Position numbers and translations under genes: made by a program. Source: a bacterium (GTDB taxonomy: Bacteria; Ratteibacteria; UBA8468; B48-G9; JAFGKM01). From it: a stretch of DNA of 6,820 bases. The stretch spans positions 1 to 6,820 of the forward strand of contig JAGGVW010000151.1 of assembly GCA_021157805.1 (NCBI GenBank). The letters run 5' to 3'. Below, piece after piece: positions 6,493-6,820 of this stretch (its first letter is position 1; each line of letters begins with the position of its first letter). The notes under the pieces were generated by a model, which was not told the origin of the DNA, did no database searches, and worked only from the letters and a program-made list of their open reading frames with translations.

Positions 6493-6559
6493 GGAGAGGG
6501 AGGGGATTGTCCTATCTGAGAAACGATAACGGACCATCCCCTCTCAGGGAAGAGATGTA
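6493..6559. repeat. Array unit 4, upper stem type B
   Basis: Hairpin 6498-6545 has the type B upper stem, GTCC (6509-6512) with GGAC (6531-6534) and ATC (6514-6516) with GAT (6525-6527), and loop TGAGAAAC (6517-6524). The lower 3' strand reads CCCCTCTC, turning one G-U pair of the other units into G-C. The first bases (GGAGAGGG) lack the usual TGCGAGGG start. Confidence 0.8.
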
Positions 6560-6584
6560 TGCGAGGGAGGGGATTTGAACCCCT
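6560..6584 (-). pseudogene. tRNA 3'-end fragment (T arm plus acceptor 3' strand)
   Basis: Read on the minus strand, bases 6584-6568 form a perfect T arm: stem AGGGG/CCCCT around TTCAAAT, which fits the invariant TTCRANY loop with G53-C61. It is followed by exactly seven acceptor bases CCCTCGC (6567-6561) and the discriminator A (6560). No CCA follows. The matching 5' acceptor (GCGAGGG on the minus strand) and a normal D and anticodon arm are not found at 6585-6700, so this is a fragment, not a working tRNA. The isotype cannot be told, though the ending resembles Leu or Ser tRNAs. Such 3' ends are classical integrase target sites. Confidence 0.7.
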
Positions 6585-6678
6585 ACGGGAATTCTCTCTG
6601 GATAAAAAGAAATAATTAATGCTTTACTATCTAAGGTGAAAAATACGGAAGGAAAATCACAAAACAAAAAAAGAAAAA
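6585..6678. other. Spacer between tRNA fragment and transposase remnant
   Basis: AT-rich, with no gene. On the minus strand it would be the body of the tRNA, but only a vague D-arm-like string (CCTTAGATAGTAAAGC, 6636-6621) is seen and its stem pairs poorly. Confidence 0.3.
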
Positions 6679-6783
6679 ATGGCAAAACAGCTGAGAAACC
6701 AGGGTTATTCTTATAAACGAATAGCAAGATGTCTCGGGGTAAGCAAAGCCACCATCATCAACTGGGTAAAACATAACAAATAA
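6679..6783 (+). pseudogene. Transposase helix-turn-helix fragment
   Basis: A 34-codon run reads MAKQLRNQGYSY, then KRIARCLGVSKATIINWVK, and stops at TAA (6781-6783). The pattern G-x-S/Y-x-x-x-I-A-x-x-L-G-V-S-x-x-T-I-x-N-W-V-K is a homeodomain-like helix-turn-helix as found in the N-terminal part of IS1-type (InsA) and related transposases. The zinc-finger cysteines usually preceding it in InsA are absent; upstream in frame there are only lysine-rich codons to a TGA at 6637-6639. There is no ribosome binding site. Nothing recognisable follows before the edge, although a frame change after 6780 cannot be excluded. Best read as a remnant of an insertion sequence. Confidence 0.5.
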
Positions 6784-6820
6784 AGCGGTAATTATTTTTT
6801 TAAAGATGAAGAAACTCTTC

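Larger units (their letters stand above)
6192..6559. repeat. Tandem array of 67-bp hairpin units
   Basis: Units start at 6249, 6316 and 6383, a period of exactly 67. A fourth full unit at about 6493 is displaced by 43 extra bases, and a divergent first unit covers 6192-6248. Each unit is a 48-nt hairpin plus a 19-nt A/G-rich linker. Plus-strand hairpin: a ten-base lower stem GGGAGGGGAT/ATCCCCTTTC (including G-U pairs), a T-C mismatch, a four-pair stem, an internal loop of T against RAC, a three-pair stem, and loop TGAGAAAC. Units 1-2 and units 3-4 carry different upper stems with both sides changed together. The 67 period is not a multiple of three and the frames contain no sensible protein, so it is non-coding. 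It is not CRISPR: there are no variable spacers. It could be a REP/BIME-like or transposon-derived palindromic family, or a repeated structured RNA. Confidence 0.85.

Noticed and set aside
6254..6545. Integron attC sites or rho-independent terminators
   Set aside because: The hairpins lack the attC core (GTTRRRY/RYYYAAC) and are not followed by T-runs.
6249..6584. CRISPR array
   Set aside because: The period is regular, but the whole unit is repeated, with no unique spacers, and the repeat is a 48-nt hairpin with a constant linker. No cas genes are present.
6560..6660. Intact tRNA gene on the minus strand
   Set aside because: The T arm and acceptor 3' strand are perfect, but no complementary 5' acceptor, D arm or anticodon arm follows at the right spacing.
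6178..6727. Minus-strand small proteins reading through the repeats
   Set aside because: The open frames come from the repeat itself; the 67-bp period shifts frame each unit and there are no ribosome binding sites or family matches.

Overview
The window looks like chromosomal DNA from an AT-rich bacterium. The coding genes are strongly A/T-biased, use good AGGAGG-type ribosome binding sites, and have sigma-70-like promoters. Nothing in the sequence names the species. The order ABC permease, enlarged HflK, HflC, and the general style of the proteins, suggest an uncultured or candidate-phylum lineage (PVC/Omnitrophota-like is my guess only).

Layout. (1) Positions 1-3430 hold a minus-strand operon, read right to left: an ABC-2 type permease, a 622-residue HflK-like SPFH protein with about seven extra N-terminal membrane segments, and HflC, which is cut by the window edge. 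Reading frames overlap by 11 and 4 bases, so the three are probably co-translated. A TTGACG-17-TATATA promoter sits just before the permease. (2) Positions 3431-3721 are a divergent intergenic region with one promoter facing each way and possible insertion-sequence debris in the middle. (3) Positions 3722-5287 encode a full-length citramalate synthase on the plus strand, which makes the isoleucine precursor from pyruvate and acetyl-CoA. (4) From about 5288 to the right edge there is no intact gene. This accessory stretch holds a decayed aldo/keto reductase (5587-5951), a pair of TCAASTTGAGTT repeats (6099-6170), a 67-bp-period tandem array of hairpins (6192-6559), a tRNA 3'-end fragment joined directly to the array (6560-6584), and a transposase-type helix-turn-helix remnant (6679-6783).

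The most notable feature is the hairpin array. Two sequence versions of the repeat occur. They differ at four base pairs of the upper stem, and in every case both partners change so that pairing is kept, while the 8-nt loop and the unpaired bases stay almost constant. That pattern indicates selection on a folded RNA or single-stranded DNA. Each unit also carries an 18-nt sequence identical or nearly identical to the acceptor/T-stem end of the adjacent tRNA fragment, so the array may have arisen by repeated insertion or duplication at a tRNA 3' end.

The first half is housekeeping in character: a membrane quality-control/transport operon and an amino-acid biosynthesis gene. The second half looks like a graveyard of mobile elements and a possible integration hotspot.
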